Below, piece after piece: positions 63,168-64,000 of a stretch of DNA of 64,000 nucleotides. The stretch covers positions 1 through 64,000 of the forward strand of contig CABQHM010000005.1 of NCBI GenBank assembly GCA_902464015.1, read 5' to 3'. Position 1 is the stretch's first letter; each line of letters begins with the position of its first letter. Source of the DNA: an uncultured Coriobacteriales bacterium (lineage in GTDB: Bacteria; Actinomycetota; Coriobacteriia; Coriobacteriales; UMGS124). The position numbers were made by a program, and so were the translations under genes. A model generated the notes under the pieces. The model did not search any database. It was not told the origin of the DNA and worked only from the letters and a program-made list of their open reading frames with translations.

Positions 63168-63253
63168 GGACATTGCCTCCTCGGTGTCGCTGAGACATCC
63201 GGCGGCTTGTCCCGTTGCGATGCCTCGCGTCTCGTTTGCCATATGTCCCAACC

Positions 63254-64000
63254 TTACTTTTCCGCCGTGATGATGAACATGCGCGTGGGGTTGTAGAACT
63301 TGTCGGGGTTGGCAAAGACGCGGTCGGAAACGTCCTGGTCAAGTGTGATATCTCGGAAGCCAGCGTTGTAGAGAAGCTGCAGGTCCCAGTCAGGGCGCGC
63401 GGGCTGCTCGCCTGCGAGGTGTTCCTTGATGTGCTCGTATTCGGCCATGAGGCTGCGCTCGATGGAGGAGTGTGCGTTCTCCTCGGGCAGGTCGAGCTCC
63501 GCAAGCGGCTTCTCGTGGCAATAGTCGCCGTCGAAGTTGATAAGGCAACCGCCCGACTTAAGCAAGTTGTACCAATGCGTGTAGGCCTGGTCGAGGTGGG
63601 GCAACGTCCACGTGAGGTTACGGGTGACGATGCAGTCGAACGTCTCGGGCTCAAACGTGGTGTTCTCGGCATCCATAACCTGGAAGTCGACCGTGAGACC
63701 CAAGTCGCGGGCGGCATGACGCGCCTCTAAAATCATGCGCGGCGTAAGGTCGATGCCGCTCACCATGTGACCCTGTTCGGCAAGTATGAGGGCAAGAAAG
63801 CCGCTGCCGGTACCCACGTCGAGAATGCGCAGGCCATGGCCGTGCGGCAGCAAGGGAAGGATCTCGTTGAGCCACTGATTGTGTTTGTCGCTGGCAAACT
63901 CCTCGTTATGGAGCTCGGCAAAGTCCTCGGCGCGCTGCGACCAGTAATTGACGACGTGCGACTTTACGGAGTGCCGCTGACTATGCTCGGGGGCGAATAC
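63254..64000 (-). CDS. Class I SAM-dependent methyltransferase, partial
   Basis: The frame runs off the right edge, so the N-terminus is missing; 248 codons are present. The visible start region reads HVVNYWSQRAEDFAELHNEE, the usual opening of this group, then motif I ILDVGTGSGFLALILA and TRNLTWTLPHLDQAYTHWYNLLKSGG. Paralogue of the downstream gene 62367-63167, 86 bases away and probably co-transcribed. Confidence 0.85.
   Translation of the reverse strand, partial: VFAPEHSQRHSVKSHVVNYWSQRAEDFAELHNEEFASDKHNQWLNEILPLLPHGHGLRILDVGTGSGFLALILAEQGHMVSGIDLTPRMILEARHAARDLGLTVDFQVMDAENTTFEPETFDCIVTRNLTWTLPHLDQAYTHWYNLLKSGGCLINFDGDYCHEKPLAELDLPEENAHSSIERSLMAEYEHIKEHLAGEQPARPDWDLQLLYNAGFRDITLDQDVSDRVFANPDKFYNPTRMFIITAEK

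Noticed and set aside
1..64000. CRISPR array
   Set aside because: No regularly spaced identical short repeats were seen; the tandem repeats found are coding or only two copies.
1..64000. tRNA or rRNA genes
   Set aside because: No cloverleaf with a GTTCRA loop or rRNA-like stretch was noticed on reading; a tRNAscan run would settle it.

Overview
The window is a 64 kb piece of a high-GC bacterial chromosome with short intergenic gaps. Several features point to an anaerobic actinobacterium of the class Coriobacteriia, probably the Eggerthellaceae or a near relative: a Tat-exported molybdopterin oxidoreductase with its own ferredoxin subunit and TorD chaperone, an FMN-binding fumarate-reductase-like flavoprotein, a LuxR regulator fused to a large polytopic membrane domain, and BspA-like and SLH surface proteins. 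I cannot name the species. No rRNA, tRNA, CRISPR array, prophage or insertion sequence was recognised.

Layout. 1-3.3 kb: end of a peptide/nickel-type solute-binding protein, hypB, a metallophosphoesterase and xpt. 3.4-15 kb is accessory: two very large modular surface proteins (3561-7343, 10544-13351), a decayed fragment of the second, an ATPase/PD-(D/E)XK protein, an Abi_2 (AbiF-like) HEPN protein with a structured leader, and a second ATPase that seems to lack its usual C-terminal nuclease. 15-22.7 kb: an S4 RNA-binding protein, an EF-hand protein, an SsuABC/TauABC-like importer, a metallo-beta-lactamase-fold hydrolase, Nudix, RluA-type pseudouridine synthase and BASS transporter. 22.9-27.9 kb: a complete five-gene peptide/nickel ABC operon with ATGA overlaps. 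28-35 kb: dicarboxylate symporter, LysR regulator divergent from a Tat-exported flavoprotein, LOG protein and prfC. 35.4-37.5 kb: a three-gene cps phosphoregulatory cassette without polymer-synthesis genes. 37.7-41.9 kb: SMC-like ATPase with 47-residue repeats, Nudix and TetR.

42.0-43.7 kb holds the most unusual DNA structure: a nuclease-like orphan gene lies between two related 125-132 bp elements. Each element has long terminal inverted repeats and a shared internal motif, and the two face opposite ways. 43.7-45.7 kb: a hotdog thioesterase and a BspA-like Tat lipoprotein.

46.3-59.5 kb is a respiratory or reductive Moco locus. A membrane LuxR regulator is divergent from a molybdopterin catalytic subunit, followed by a four-cluster ferredoxin, a multi-cluster Fe-S protein, an unknown acidic protein, TorD, a degenerate UvrD-like helicase, a U32-like TIM-barrel protein and a trigger-factor-like chaperone. 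The absence of a membrane anchor and the presence of TorD and a membrane LuxR regulator resemble loci that Eggerthellaceae use for induced reduction of small molecules; the substrate cannot be read from sequence. 59.7-64 kb: LysR, an FtsH-like AAA protein without a protease domain, and two tandem paralogous methyltransferases, the second running off the right edge.
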